From the NCBI GenBank assembly GCA_949358305.1, contig OX442314.1, positions 6,389,087 to 6,453,086 on the forward strand: a stretch of DNA of 64,000 nucleotides, read 5' to 3'. The stretch is from Strigamia acuminata. Lineage: Eukaryota; Arthropoda; Chilopoda; Geophilomorpha; Linotaeniidae. Made by a program: the position numbers and the translations under genes. Positions within the stretch are counted from its first letter, which is position 1. Each line of letters opens with the position of its first letter. The notes under the pieces are model-generated. The model was not told the origin of the DNA, made no database searches, and worked only from the letters and a program-made list of their open reading frames with translations. This document shows, piece by piece, positions 23,221 through 54,789 of this stretch.

Positions 23221-24653
23221 AAACTTTGGAATTCGATCCAAAAAATGAAAAAATTCGACATTTTCCACAAAAATCTTTCCGCCAATCCAAAAAATCGTCA
23301 AAATCCAATGACCGAATTCACAATTCGCTCGAACCTCGACTCATGTATGTTTAGGTAGGTCAGTTACGGCGCCTAAACCCCGTAATTATCGATAATTACG
23401 TTACTTGATTTCAAAGTCGAGTTAGGCCTAATCCGCCATTGCAATGTCAACGAACTCAAACTGGGGTATATTGGTACACGTAATATCGCCGTTAAGTTAC
23501 CTCGCCGTACATCCCGAGTAAATTACATTCGATTTAAACGATCGAAGGTTTTTTTTCCGAGTGGGCAATAAGCGCGATTCGTTGCAATATCGCCGGTTCG
23601 AGCAAATAGGCCTAAATAGGCCTCGCGCTAGCTCGTGCGCTAAAAATAGCGGTTTCAATTGCTTTTTAGGTTTAAGTTTAGATAAACCTGTTTGTTGATG
23701 CTTTTCGGCGTGTTAAATGAAATGGATTGGATTTTTTTTTCTCGTTTTGTCGCGAAACGTCGAAAGAGTGGGATCGAAATCGAGGGTTGCGAAATTGCGA
23801 TGGAAGCCACGCGTTTTCTAGACTGCTTGGCACCTGATAAAGGCCGAATGGTTTGGTTTGAATTTTTCGTTTGAAATTGGATTTTTGTACGTTTGATTTA
23901 AATTAGCGGATGATTTGGGACACGTTGTGTGAAGTGTGGTGAGCAGATGGTTCTGTGGATATTTTGAGTAAATTGGAATTTTTATGGATGAAAACATCGA
24001 AAAAATATGAGTTTTTATAATAAATTGACGCAATTTATCCGGTATTTTGACACGTTACATAAAATTCGGTAATTTTGTGGTGAAAAAAACCGATTTTTTT
24101 TTTAGTAAAACGCGATTTATTTGCGATTTTCTGCCAAAAAAAATCGATTTTCGCCAAAAAATACCAAAAATTGAACCAAAAAATTCGATTTTCATCAAAA
24201 AAGACCAAAAATTAAACCAAAAATTTCGATTTTAACCACAAAATACCAAAAAATTGAACAAAAAATTCGATTTTCACCAAAAAATACCAAAAAATGAACC
24301 AACAAAATTCAAAATTTGCTATTTCAACTCATTTTTTTTACCTTTAGCCCACGGATTTGGTGGATCCAAATACCCAGTAACCAGCGAATCATCAGCAGGA
24401 AAATTCCTAGCAAAAAAAACGGAAAAAAATCAGAAAAAATCCAAAAAAAAACCAAAAAAAAACCAAAAACATCTTTCCTTCATTTCCCACAATTTTTTTT
24501 CCAAAAACCCCAAAAACAAAATAAAAAAAACAAAATAAAACGATCCCAATAAAATACATACACTCTCCTCATGACCTTTACTTCAATTTTCTCTTCGCCC
24601 ATAGACATAACGGGACTTTTGATAGCGGATCGCAGATTTTCACTACCCATCAT
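1053..24653 (-). CDS. PPP1R37: PPP1R37 orthologue (protein phosphatase 1 regulatory subunit 37), whole gene, 12 coding exons
   Basis: Twelve exons on the minus strand join in phase with GT-AG junctions to encode 1292 residues: 24653-24562, 24406-24342, 20444-20347, 13209-13164, 12151-12051, 9850-9731, 5560-5410, 5333-5188, 5104-4973, 4356-4215, 4151-3985, 3671-1053. The family binds and inhibits protein phosphatase 1. The PP1-docking RVxF motif is seen as RVNF at residues 30-33, split by the first intron. Residues about 80-420 are leucine-rich repeats of the ribonuclease-inhibitor type, for example LSELYLADNKLNS, LETLILSSNQLTH and LVDLRENNIKIAG. Exon 12 gives a long Ser/Pro-rich, probably disordered tail, so the protein is nearly twice the human length (about 690 residues). 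Identification rests on remembered similarity to vertebrate PPP1R37 along all LRR exons. The start is the first of two adjacent ATGs at 24653; an in-frame ATG at 24737 would add a hydrophobic leader and is less likely. The gene is divergent from TRMT61A. Confidence 0.93.
1505..1578 (-). repeat. 24-bp tandem repeat inside PPP1R37 exon 12
   Basis: Three copies of a 24-bp unit encode TGDGAVTG, TGDGAVKG, TGDGAVTG. The repeat keeps the frame open and lies in the disordered tail. Confidence 0.85.
3985..4151 (-). CDS. PPP1R37: PPP1R37 coding exon 11
   Basis: Residues 365-420, including AVAIAEYIAENPSIQLVDL and ending LDLDKDPKKES, the final LRRs. Acceptor AATTCCAG, donor TCT|GTAAGA. The intron to exon 10 is only 63 bp. 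Confidence 0.93.
4215..4356 (-). CDS. PPP1R37: PPP1R37 coding exon 10
   Basis: Residues 318-365, with LRR LLTLNISNNNITNEG and ending TKLTCEG. The acceptor CCTGTAG at 4357 was chosen over a second AG 11 bases downstream because it keeps phase and LRR spacing. Donor G|GTATAT. Confidence 0.9.
4585..4740. repeat. 20-bp minisatellite in PPP1R37 intron
   Basis: Unit like ATGACTTTTTAAATGCAAAA, exact 20-bp period at 4621-4700, decaying to 4960. It fills the intron between exons 9 and 10. Confidence 0.85.
4973..5104 (-). CDS. PPP1R37: PPP1R37 coding exon 9
   Basis: Residues 274-317, DSGIAHIVDGLNDQSIG and LRR LETLILSSNQLTH. Acceptor AATTTTAG, donor GTG|GTAAAA. An ATTT microsatellite (about 5106-5149) forms the upstream tract. 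Confidence 0.92.
5106..5149. repeat. AAAT/ATTT microsatellite abutting exon 9 acceptor
   Basis: Tetranucleotide run starting two bases upstream of the AATTTTAG acceptor on the minus strand. Confidence 0.9.
5188..5333 (-). CDS. PPP1R37: PPP1R37 coding exon 8
   Basis: Residues 225-273, with LRRs LSELYLADNKLNS and LKHLDLRCNHVL. Acceptor CTCCACAG, donor TTG|GTATAA. Confidence 0.93.
5410..5560 (-). CDS. PPP1R37: PPP1R37 coding exon 7
   Basis: Residues 175-225, including TPTLESLDARSTQLNEH and the LRR LTTLHLENCNISGR. Acceptor TTTTCAG, donor A|GTAATA. Separated by only 76 bp from exon 8. Confidence 0.93.
5640..6375. repeat. 31-bp minisatellite in PPP1R37 intron
   Basis: About 23 copies of a unit containing ATACTCGATATTCCCTG and TTTTTAATGAGAAA; the period measures 31 bp at 6191, 6222 and 6253. 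Copies vary at a few positions (GAGAAAATA versus GCATAAATA). Confidence 0.9.
7065..8230. repeat. 20-bp minisatellite with 103-bp higher-order repeat
   Basis: Units like CATTTTTAGTCAAAATTTCAT with a 20-bp step (7344, 7364, 7384). A 103-bp block beginning CAAATTCCATC recurs at 7291, 7394 and 7497. Non-coding; short ORFs here are repeat artefacts. Confidence 0.88.
8903..9359. mobile_element. Non-autonomous hAT-type element
   Basis: Ends are TAGGGTTTCGG and GAAACCCTA, flanked by a perfect 8-bp duplication GATTAAAC (8895-8902 and 9360-9367), the hAT target-site length. The interior holds ACCGG-rich subterminal repeats and a degenerate array of AAAATGGC and TTTTTAACGA. No transposase. Confidence 0.88.
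9731..9850 (-). CDS. PPP1R37: PPP1R37 coding exon 6
   Basis: Residues 135-174, including VALFDMIEYYESARNLNI and ending WQACARMLKK. Acceptor CTTTTAG, donor AAA|GTAAGT. FDMIEYYESA is a signature of the family. An ATTT microsatellite lies about 10 bases upstream of the acceptor. Confidence 0.93.
9862..9906. repeat. AAAT/ATTT microsatellite near exon 6 acceptor
   Basis: Tetranucleotide run about 12 bases upstream of the exon 6 acceptor on the minus strand, one interrupted unit. Confidence 0.9.
9907..11293. other. PPP1R37 intron: AT-rich spacer and degenerate repeat
   Basis: Low-complexity A-rich DNA to 10600. From about 10640 to 10880 lies a copy of a dispersed family also seen at 51815-51990 (shared GTTGAAATCCGATTT and TCGATTTCTGAAAATCA); it contains a 28-nt hairpin at 10709-10736. 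No coding exon recognised. Confidence 0.6.
11294..11477. mobile_element. Tc1/mariner-superfamily MITE with TA duplication
   Basis: 184 bp with inverted ends CAGTCGAAACTCTTTATAAC, flanked by TA on both sides (11292-11293, 11478-11479). The interior repeats CGATATAATGAATT, also inverted. The ends resemble pogo/Tigger-type elements. Confidence 0.85.
11998..12041. repeat. AAAT/ATTT microsatellite beside exon 5 donor
   Basis: Tetranucleotide run starting 10 bases into the intron after exon 5 on the minus strand. Confidence 0.9.
12051..12151 (-). CDS. PPP1R37: PPP1R37 coding exon 5
   Basis: Residues 101-134, including GEKLDHRHFEALEEIFKRVQ and the LRR-like VEATNLDEE. Acceptor ACGACCAG, donor GAA|GTAATG. 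It is close to the vertebrate segment GEKLDYKTCEALEEVFKRLQ. An ATTT microsatellite begins 10 bases inside the downstream intron. Confidence 0.92.
12300..12540. repeat. Dispersed repeat, copy related to 42790-42912
   Basis: Shares, in inverse orientation, CCGATCTATT, TCAAAATGGC, GAAAAACG and GTCGAAATCCAAAGAATCC with 42800-42910. Non-coding, superfamily unknown. Confidence 0.65.
12600..12709. mobile_element. Short inverted-repeat element with central hairpin
   Basis: Imperfect inverted ends GGGAATCGGTCAAACACCGG and its partner ending GATTCCC. The AT-rich flanks (TTATTATTATT and AATAATAATAA) also mirror each other. A 28-nt hairpin at 12664-12691 matches those at 10709 and 51831. Confidence 0.6.
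12710..13163. other. PPP1R37 intron, TE-like sequence
   Basis: A stretch beginning TACAGGGTGGTCTAAAAGTC at 12808 looks like a transposon end, followed by about 200 bp of unique-looking sequence. No second end and no coding exon were found. Confidence 0.4.
13164..13209 (-). CDS. PPP1R37: PPP1R37 coding exon 4 (46-bp micro-exon)
   Basis: Residues 86-101, QIESIASRADCLSLKG. Acceptor TTTTCAG, donor AAGG|GTAAGT. It is the only short exon that fits both phase (0 in, 1 out) and the LDCLDLKG block of vertebrate PPP1R37. Confidence 0.87.
13210..14084. other. PPP1R37 intron, no feature recognised
   Basis: AT-rich, no tandem repeat, no coding exon and no clear transposon end. Confidence 0.5.
14085..14975. 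repeat. 20-bp minisatellite (GCATTGTTGTGGATTTTAAA family)
   Basis: About 40 units of 20 bp (some 23 bp by an extra GTT), grading into TCAATTTTAAAGCATTG and TGATGCTTTTTAAAGCATT variants. Confidence 0.9.
15000..16984. other. PPP1R37 intron, mixed spacer and old transposon debris
   Basis: No coding exon found. 16840-16984 carries a GGCGTTTATTCGGACCCG motif shared with 57035-57075, 18935 and 60030, probably remnants of one TE family. Confidence 0.45.
16985..17316. mobile_element. piggyBac-like element, left end missing
   Basis: 332 bp nearly identical to 57303-57634, ending in the same CCGAGGGTTAA terminus, but the left inverted repeat is absent. Confidence 0.75.
17317..17884. other. PPP1R37 intron, no feature recognised
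   Basis: Unique-looking AT-rich sequence with short incidental ORFs only. Confidence 0.45.
17885..18410. repeat. 30-bp minisatellite, eight identical central copies
   Basis: Central copies (18120-18345) are essentially identical: TTTCTTGTATTTTAATTG and TTTCCTACATG. Because 30 is a multiple of three, frames stay open on both strands (plus-strand 177 and 185 codons, minus-strand 118 codons of YKKTCRKQLK). Treated as non-coding. Confidence 0.92.
18411..19839. other. PPP1R37 intron spacer with a small inverted-repeat element
   Basis: Holds the element at 19033-19136, a CCGTACCGCCTCGAATAAACG motif fragment near 18936 and an AAAT microsatellite near 19600-19640. No coding exon seen. Confidence 0.45.
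19033..19136. mobile_element. 104-bp inverted-repeat element
   Basis: ACGGTAAATCCTCT at 19033-19046 is inverted at 19123-19136. Too short to code; MITE-like. Confidence 0.5.
19840..20310. repeat. 21-bp minisatellite (CCTAAAAACCGCATTTTTGGG family)
   Basis: Units of T5 and A5 blocks at about 21-bp period, best conserved at 20225-20305. It ends some 35 bp from the exon 3 donor. Confidence 0.85.
20347..20444 (-). CDS. PPP1R37: PPP1R37 coding exon 3
   Basis: Residues 53-85, including LDVTSEDLVQVYKSACETL and ending VIQQLQ. Acceptor TTCGTTAG, donor CAA|GTAAGT. This is the helical pre-LRR segment of the family. An ATTT microsatellite runs into the acceptor. Confidence 0.9.
20450..20515. repeat. AAAT/ATTT microsatellite abutting exon 3 acceptor
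   Basis: About 15 tetranucleotide units ending five bases from the CGTTAG acceptor of exon 3 on the minus strand, leaving almost no other intron sequence for a branch point. Confidence 0.92.
20516..21129. other. PPP1R37 intron, no feature recognised
   Basis: AT-rich with a G-rich stretch at 20930-21110 (plus strand GGTGGATTGGTGGGTTGG). No coding exon. Confidence 0.45.
21130..21510. repeat. 20-bp minisatellite (TTCATTTTTTGAGGTGAAAA family)
   Basis: 20-bp period clear at 21421-21490; 21-bp variants earlier. Confidence 0.88.
21916..22024. mobile_element. Hairpin element of three plus three TTCATTTCGTCGCC copies
   Basis: Three direct copies of (T)TCATTTCGTCGCC are followed by three inverted copies (GGCGACGAAATGA). 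It is flanked on the left by a sequence of repeated, self-complementary TATCGCA/TGCGATA motifs at 21797-21906. Confidence 0.75.
22070..22405. repeat. 20-bp minisatellite (ACCACAAAAATTCAATTTTA)
   Basis: Exact 20-bp period at 22261-22310; other copies vary in the CCAC and GCTACT segments. Confidence 0.9.
22406..24060. other. PPP1R37 intron, spacer with a CpG-richer patch
   Basis: AT-rich to 23220 (with a pure A run of about 30 at 23189-23218). From about 23330 to 23850 CpG content rises and a perfect 20-bp palindrome lies at 23381-23400. No exon with a matching phase was found. Confidence 0.45.
24070..24305. repeat. 41-bp minisatellite in first PPP1R37 intron-proximal region
   Basis: TTCGATTTTCACC-type units recur at 24143, 24184, 24225 and 24266, a 41-bp step, with ATACCAAAAA and TTGAACCAA in between. 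Confidence 0.8.
24342..24406 (-). CDS. PPP1R37: PPP1R37 coding exon 2
   Basis: Acceptor TTTGCTAG, donor G|GTAAAA, residues 31-53 (NFPADDSLVTGYLDPPNPW). It completes the RVNF docking motif, followed by the acidic stretch and the DPxxPW block seen in vertebrate PPP1R37. Confidence 0.88.
24562..24653 (-). CDS. PPP1R37: PPP1R37 coding exon 1
   Basis: Encodes residues 1-31, beginning MMGSENLRSA and ending VKVMRRV. The last codon is split after two bases at donor GT|GTATGT. A T-rich tract ending in CAAG just upstream of the ATG could also be a 3' splice site for a non-coding 5' exon. Confidence 0.85.
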
Positions 24654-25563
24654 TATTTCTTGCAAAAAAAAGTCCACAATTAAAAAAAAACGTGTCGAAA
24701 CGTAAAAAAAACCTATCCAAGTCGCATTTCCGAGCAATATAACCCGTTATCCAACGATAACCACTGGCTGTGTCGATACTGTGTCCGCCATCTTGGCACC
24801 GACGACCGCCAAAACCAAATCACGCACCATAGTTAGCAGTTTGCAGCCGCGACGGCGGAAGGACTTTTTCACTCTCACGCCACTCGCAGCCGATTAGACT
24901 TAACCGATTTCGCTCATCGTGCGGCGGAGCTTCGTTCAGGTCGTCTGTGCGGCCGTGTCGGGCTGATCGGGTCGAATCATAGGCTGGAACGTCGCGTTAT
25001 CGGGGCGAGATCGTCGAGTTGTGCTTCGGCCGAGTCGGTGTAGTTCTGCATAAAGCGACGTGCGCACTGCTCTATGTTGTAGTTGCCATGGAGACAAGCA
25101 GCGTCATCTAGAGTTGATCGAACTAATCAATATAATTCGTTCTTAGAAAATAAAAACGAGGACGAAATAAATGTTTTAAATGATAAAAATTATGATTTTC
25201 GCGTTTGTTTTCGTTTGTTTTCGTTAATTTAATCATTTGAAGTTAAAAAATCCTTTTTATTTGTTGTCTAAAAATATTACTCAATTTTTTTTCGTAAAAA
25301 AATCAAATTAAATTAAAAAACCGACTAAATTTCTTTGTTTTGAATTTATTTATTTATTTATTTATTTATTTACACGAATAATTACATAACGTCTTATTTT
25401 GATGTACAATTTCGTCACGCGGCGGCAGCACCGCGCAATGGCGGTCGTCAAAATGGCGGCTCATAGCTTGTTTACTTACACACGTGCGCGGGTAGTTGCG
25501 GGTCGATAACGCCGGTAAAAAACGGGATTTACGTGCGATTTTGAGTTAATAAGTGCAAGTGCG
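24654..25563. promoter_or_regulatory. Divergent promoter region between PPP1R37 and TRMT61A
   Basis: The 910 bp between the two start codons is CpG-rich around 24780-25100 and 25420-25530, in contrast to the AT-rich flanks. No TATA box is seen at either start. YY1-like motifs occur at 24785-24796 (CCAAGATGGCGG on the minus strand, pointing into PPP1R37) and 25450-25460 (AAAATGGCGGC on the plus strand, pointing into TRMT61A). An ATTT/TTTA microsatellite sits at about 25347-25375. Bidirectional use is inferred from layout. Confidence 0.7.
25347..25375. repeat. TTTA microsatellite in divergent promoter
   Basis: About seven ATTT units upstream of TRMT61A. Confidence 0.85.
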
Positions 25564-49694
<24,131 letters not shown>

Positions 49695-49726
49695 ATTCAA
49701 TGGCGGAATATTAAAATTATTGCTCG

Positions 49727-49732
49727 AATAAA
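49727..49732 (+). terminator. TRMT61A poly(A) signal AATAAA
   Basis: A canonical AATAAA lies 33 bases after the TAA stop and is followed by a GT-rich stretch at about 49741-49760, as expected for cleavage and polyadenylation. It implies a very short 3' UTR. Confidence 0.65.
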
Positions 49733-50114
49733 TCAAGGCGGATTTTGTTTGTTCTCGTGGGAAAATAATATAAAGGAGTTTGTTTACAAGGAAATGAAGG
49801 TTGTGCGGGGGTGATGAAACAAAAGTAATTTATTGCTGAAAATATGATGATTATATTGTTTTTTTTTTTTTGTTTTTTTTTTTTGGGGGGGGGGGGGATT
49901 TTAAAGGTCAAATGTTTGGTAAAATCGAGAGTGGTTGATGGAAAAGTGGATTTTGCTTTTCTGGAAAAGTGATCATGTAAACGCGTTTGGTTTGCGCAAG
50001 TTTGCTCGCTGCAAATTGTGATGTTAACGTGTGCGTGTGCTTAAGGGGCCGCGGTTGATTAGGTTTGTCAGATGGATTGAAGTCTGGATGAAAGTGTAGC
50101 ACTTTCAGGATGAA

Positions 50115-50765
50115 TGTCTAGAAATGCATTTTCTTGTCTAAAAATGCATTTTCTTGTCTAAAAATGCATTTTTTTTGTCTAAAAATGCATTTTTCTTGTC
50201 TAAAAATGCATTTTTCTTGTCTAAAAATGCATTTTTCTTGTCTAAAAATGCATTTTTCTTGTCTAAAAATGCATTTTTCTTGTCTAAAAATGCATTTTTC
50301 TTGTCTAAAAATGCATTTTTCTTGTCTAAAAATGCATTTTCCTGTCCAAAAATGTCCTTTCCTGTCTAAAAACTGTCTAAGAATGCATTTTACCTGTCTA
50401 AAAACTGTCTAAAATGCATTTTTGCTGTCTAAAAACTGTCTAAGAATGCATTTTTCCAGTCTAAAAACTGTCTAAAATGCATTTTTGCTGTCTAAAAACT
50501 GTCTAAGAATGCATTTTTCCAGTCTAAAAACTGTCTAAAATGCATTTTTCCTGTCTAAAAACTGTCTAAAATGCATTTTTCCTGTCTAAAAACTGTCTAA
50601 AATGCATTTTTCCTGTCTAAAAACTGTCTAAGAATGCATTTTTCTAGTCTAAAAACTGTCTAAAATGCATTTTTCCTGTCTAAAAACTGTCTAAGAATGC
50701 ATTTTTCCTATATAAAAATGCATTTTCCTATATAAAAATGCATTTTCCTATATAAAAATGCATTT
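50115..50765. repeat. Minisatellite switching from 21-bp to 31-bp unit
   Basis: 50160-50340 repeats TTTTTCTTGTCTAAAAATGCA (21 bp, written here as one unit in two parts: TTTTTCTTGTC and TAAAAATGCA). From 50380 the unit gains a duplicated CTGTCTAAAA block and becomes 31 bp. It lies between TRMT61A and dys. Confidence 0.92.
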
Positions 50766-52080
50766 TTTTTATCAGCTTAGTGCACTTTTTGTTTGATTTG
50801 TGCACTTTTCTGTCTGATCAGTACACACTTCTATCTGATTATTGCATATTTTTCATCTAAAATGGTTTATTTATTCTTCTAAAAACTCCAGATTAATCAA
50901 ATGAAAATATCATGAATGCTTTGCTTAATGGTCTAGAGGAAGTTCATTCTAATGTAAATTTTCACTCTTCAACTTAATGATTACAAAAAAAAATTTCTAC
51001 AAACCCGGGAATTAGACGATAAAACAGAAAACATGAAAATTCTTTCCACCAAATTTCTACACTTTACTTTTTTTCTCATTTTTTTTTGCTTTGTTTATCA
51101 TTTTCCTTTACTTTTCCAACTCCATTACCACATTCCAAATTTCAATATTAAACACATAATTTAATTTTTTCTTCACATACATTTTTTTGGTCTTATTTTT
51201 CCTCCAAAGTCTTAATTTCCAGCACATCCAACGCGATTTTTTCCTTCCAGGAGGTTTTCATTCGACACTAAATCTAATGTATATTCCAAAGACTTAGCCT
51301 AGGAAACCCTACGGAGTAAACTATGCGTGTGAGGAATTCAGAGACCGACGAAAAAGTGGATTCAGAATTAAGTGCGCGGTTGACAATGCCATAAATCCTC
51401 GATTTAAAATTGAAAAGATCCCACAATAATTTTTGTCGTTAACATGCAGATTGAATCGTCACAACACCGGAAATACCAAACTTTTCCAATTTCTGCAAGT
51501 TTGAAAAAAATAGATACCATTTTGTTCCAAAATACATTAGGTGCGTACAGTATAAAATGGATTTCGCTGATTTCGCCGATTTAGCTGATTTCGGGAGCCC
51601 GGAACCAGAAGTGACGGTTTTTCCGTCGTAAAAACGAAATTGGATTTCAGAAAATCCGGTTTCGGGAAAGCAACGTATAGGGTCGCTTTCCTTGATTTCG
51701 TTGATTTCCAAGTTGATTTTCAGCCATCTTGAATTGCACATAGAGCGATCAGAGCAGTTATTTTTGTTTGCAATTTAATAATTGCAAATTGCAATTGCAA
51801 TTGGGAAAATTGGGAAAATGATGATATTTCGGCCGCGTTTGAGCTCTCAAATGCGGCCGACTCTGTGTAAATATCCTGCATTGCAAACAGGAAGTTGATC
51901 CCATGGTTCACATTGCGTATGTGCAGCAGTTAGACTTTGGGAAATTTTAAGGTTGTTCAAAGTTGAAATCCGATTTTCTCGATTTCTGAAAATCAGAACG
52001 GGTACGGGTAGGGTAGGGTAGAGAATTTTTTTTGGAGACGGGTAACGGACGGATAACGGGTAAGGATTTTACGCTAATGC
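50766..52080. other. Spacer between TRMT61A and dys with dispersed repeats
   Basis: 51590-51990 contains a copy of the family at 10640-10880, including the 28-nt hairpin at 51831-51858. No coding exon recognised. Confidence 0.5.
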
Positions 52081-52090
52081 ACATCTCTGA

Positions 52091-52520
52091 CCGCGACATC
52101 AATGTACCACATATAAAAACCAGTAAGGTTACTGCGGTGTATTTGTACCACAAGGAATTATGCAGGTTTGAGCACATTAGGAAATCACGATGCATTCTAC
52201 CGCGACATCAATGTACCACATAGAAAAACCAGTAAGGTTACTGTCGTGTATTTGTACCACAAGGAATTGTGCAGGTTTGAGCACATTAGGAAATCGCGAC
52301 ACTTTCTACCGCGACATCAATGTACCACATATAAAAACCATTAAGGTTACTGTCGTGTATTTGTACCACAAGGAATTGTGCAGGTTTGAGCACATTAGGA
52401 AATCGCGACACTTTCTACCGCGACATCAATGTACCACATATAAAAACCAGTAAGGTTACTGTAGTGTATTTGTACCACATGGAATTGTGCAGGTTTGAGC
52501 ACATTAGGAAGTTACATTTC
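52091..52520. repeat. 109-bp tandem repeat, four copies
   Basis: CCGCGACATCAATGTACCAC starts at 52091, 52200, 52309 and 52418, an exact 109-bp step with few differences. Short ORFs in it are repeat-derived. Confidence 0.92.
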
Positions 52521-53690
52521 AATGAAAAGTGTGCGTAAACCATCCTTTGTACACGGCCGTTGCTTTCCACTTTCATTTAGGCCTTACATTTTTTCAACTA
52601 CGGCTTTATTATTTAGTTTACGGCCCTAAATCAGCCATCTTTTATCCGTCCCCGACCATTATTTTCTCTACTCTGTTTTTATTCGACAAATGACCATCCA
52701 TAAAGATGTTTTCTGTCTCCGGGATGAAAAGATTAAAGAAATAAAAAAAATGTACTAATAACTTGATTGCACCTCAACAAATCTCATTTGTCCGCCATGT
52801 TTACTCCGAAATACTACTGTAAAAAAATAAATCTTGCACCCAAATACCTACACACCTTCATTTGAAAAGAATTTGGGATTAATTTTTTGTTTTTTTTATT
52901 TTTATTTTGTAGTGGTTTTCTCTAGGGGTGTAGCCCATCATTAACCTTTTTTTCCCTCACTCAATTACCCCCTACCACGTGACCTCACCTGCACTTAAGC
53001 CGCTTTGTTGGGGTGTGACTCGTCGCACTTGTTCCACCATTTAATTTATATATTATTTTTTTTTTGTGTGGAAAAGAAAACATTGAGATAAATAAAATAC
53101 ACAATTAATTTATTGTCCACAAATTTCTCTTCCATTTTGTTTTTTATTCACATAAGAAATATTTTTAAATAATTTTTTTTATATAAAAAATGACATGTAA
53201 ATTGATACAAAAATATTTTATGTATTTATTTTTTATTTTTAGAAAAATGGCACTTTTGTATCTTTTTTTAAAAAAAAAATTTTTAATGCGCAATTTGTAT
53301 GAAAATCCCTTTAAAAAAAAATTTATGAACACCATTTTGATTTAAATAGAATACTTGTTGAAGCAGATGCTATTTTGAGCAGATGAACTTTAAAAAGATA
53401 GAATTGAGCCTTGAAAATTAAAATCAGGTATTGCTGGAAAAACCCTCTTTTTTTTAAAAAAAATAAATAAAACAAAATGAGCAAATTGAAAAGTAAAAAT
53501 CCAATTAGAAAGAAATCAAGAAAAATTATGTATTGTTTCCTTGTCCTGGGATAAGTCTCAATGATGAGGTTAAAAATATCTACAGAAAATGATGATCAGC
53601 AAACGTGAAAAGCATAAAAATTGAATTTATTGTGGGTGAAAAATGAATTTGACATGTAAAAGTACAAAAAAAATCAATTTTTTTGTGTAA
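52521..53690. other. Spacer between TRMT61A and dys, no feature recognised
   Basis: AT-rich with long A and T runs; no coding exon. Confidence 0.45.
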
Positions 53691-54560
53691 AAATTTCAAA
53701 AACTCAATTTTTATGACCAAAAATTCTAAAAATTCTAAAACTTTAATTTTTTTTTGCAAAAAATTTTAAATGCAAAAATTTGAAATAGTCAATTTTTTAA
53801 TGCAAAAATTCGAAATAGTCAATTTTTTAATTCAAAATTTCTAAAAATTCAATTTATTAATTCAAAAATTAGAAATACCGTATATACTCGCGTATAGTGC
53901 GAAATATTTATTGCGAATTTTGGACCTCGAATTGGGGGGGTCGCACTATACGCGCATAATAAAAAAAAAAAAAAAAAAATTGACGTATACGTAACGTTTG
54001 GACTACGTGCGTAATTCGTACGTATTTCACTTCGTTTATCCCGTTTACAACAGACAATATGACCAACCGACAATCCAAATAATGCAAATAATGCAACAAT
54101 CCAGCAATCCATCATCGAAATATAAGCAAGAGGAAAAATTTTTTTTGATTTTAAAGTTTCCTTTTAAATAAATAAACTTTTCTAACCACATTTTGCAGTG
54201 TTGTGGTACACAAATGTTAATTCGCATTATACGCGCATACATCACTTATTAGCAAAAATGGCGCCTAAAATGGGGGGGTCGCATTATACGCGGGTCGCAT
54301 TATACGCGAGTATATACGGTAGTCAATTTTTTAATGCAAAAATTCCAAAAATTCAATTTTTCAATTAAAAAAATCCATAAAATTCAATTTTTTGAGGCAA
54401 AAATTCAGAGTATTCACTTTTTATCGTAAAATGTATTAAAATTTAATTTTTTGACGCCAAAATTCAACAATTTTAAGGCAAAAATTCAACAATTTTAAGG
54501 CAAAAATTCAACAATTTCAAGGCAAATTCAACAATTCAACAATTTTCAAGGCAAAATCGA
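53691..54560. repeat. 30-bp minisatellite interrupted by a transposon
   Basis: Units of TGCAAAAATTCGAAATAGTC and AATTTTTTAA step by 30 bp (53771, 53801). The element at 53878-54319 sits inside; the array resumes at 54322. Confidence 0.8.
53878..54319. mobile_element. Complete CCGTATAT-family element inside a minisatellite
   Basis: Inverted ends CCGTATATACTCGCGTATA, flanked by TA on both sides. The host repeat reads GAAATAGTCAATT in uninterrupted copies and GAAATA...TAGTCAATT here, so the TA duplication is directly proven. Confidence 0.9.
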
Positions 54561-54789
54561 ATTTCTTAATATAAAATTTGAAATCCATTTGGTCATAATT
54601 GTACAAAATGAAAAAAATGCATTTCTCCATCCGCCCCCATTCCCAAACCTCAAATCTGGCAAACCCAACCCATCAAAACACAAACAACAAAAAAAAAACA
54701 CATTTTAATTGGCATAACGTTGCTGTGCAACTCCAAACTCCCCACAAAATTGACAATATGCCATACAACAACAAAGTCACAGACTTTAA

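Noticed and set aside
24654-24737. Upstream start ATG for PPP1R37
   Set aside because: It would add a hydrophobic leader unlike the family, and a possible splice acceptor lies between it and the chosen ATG.
50115-50765. CRISPR-like array
   Set aside because: Repeats are contiguous without unique spacers, no cas genes are present, and the sequence is eukaryotic.
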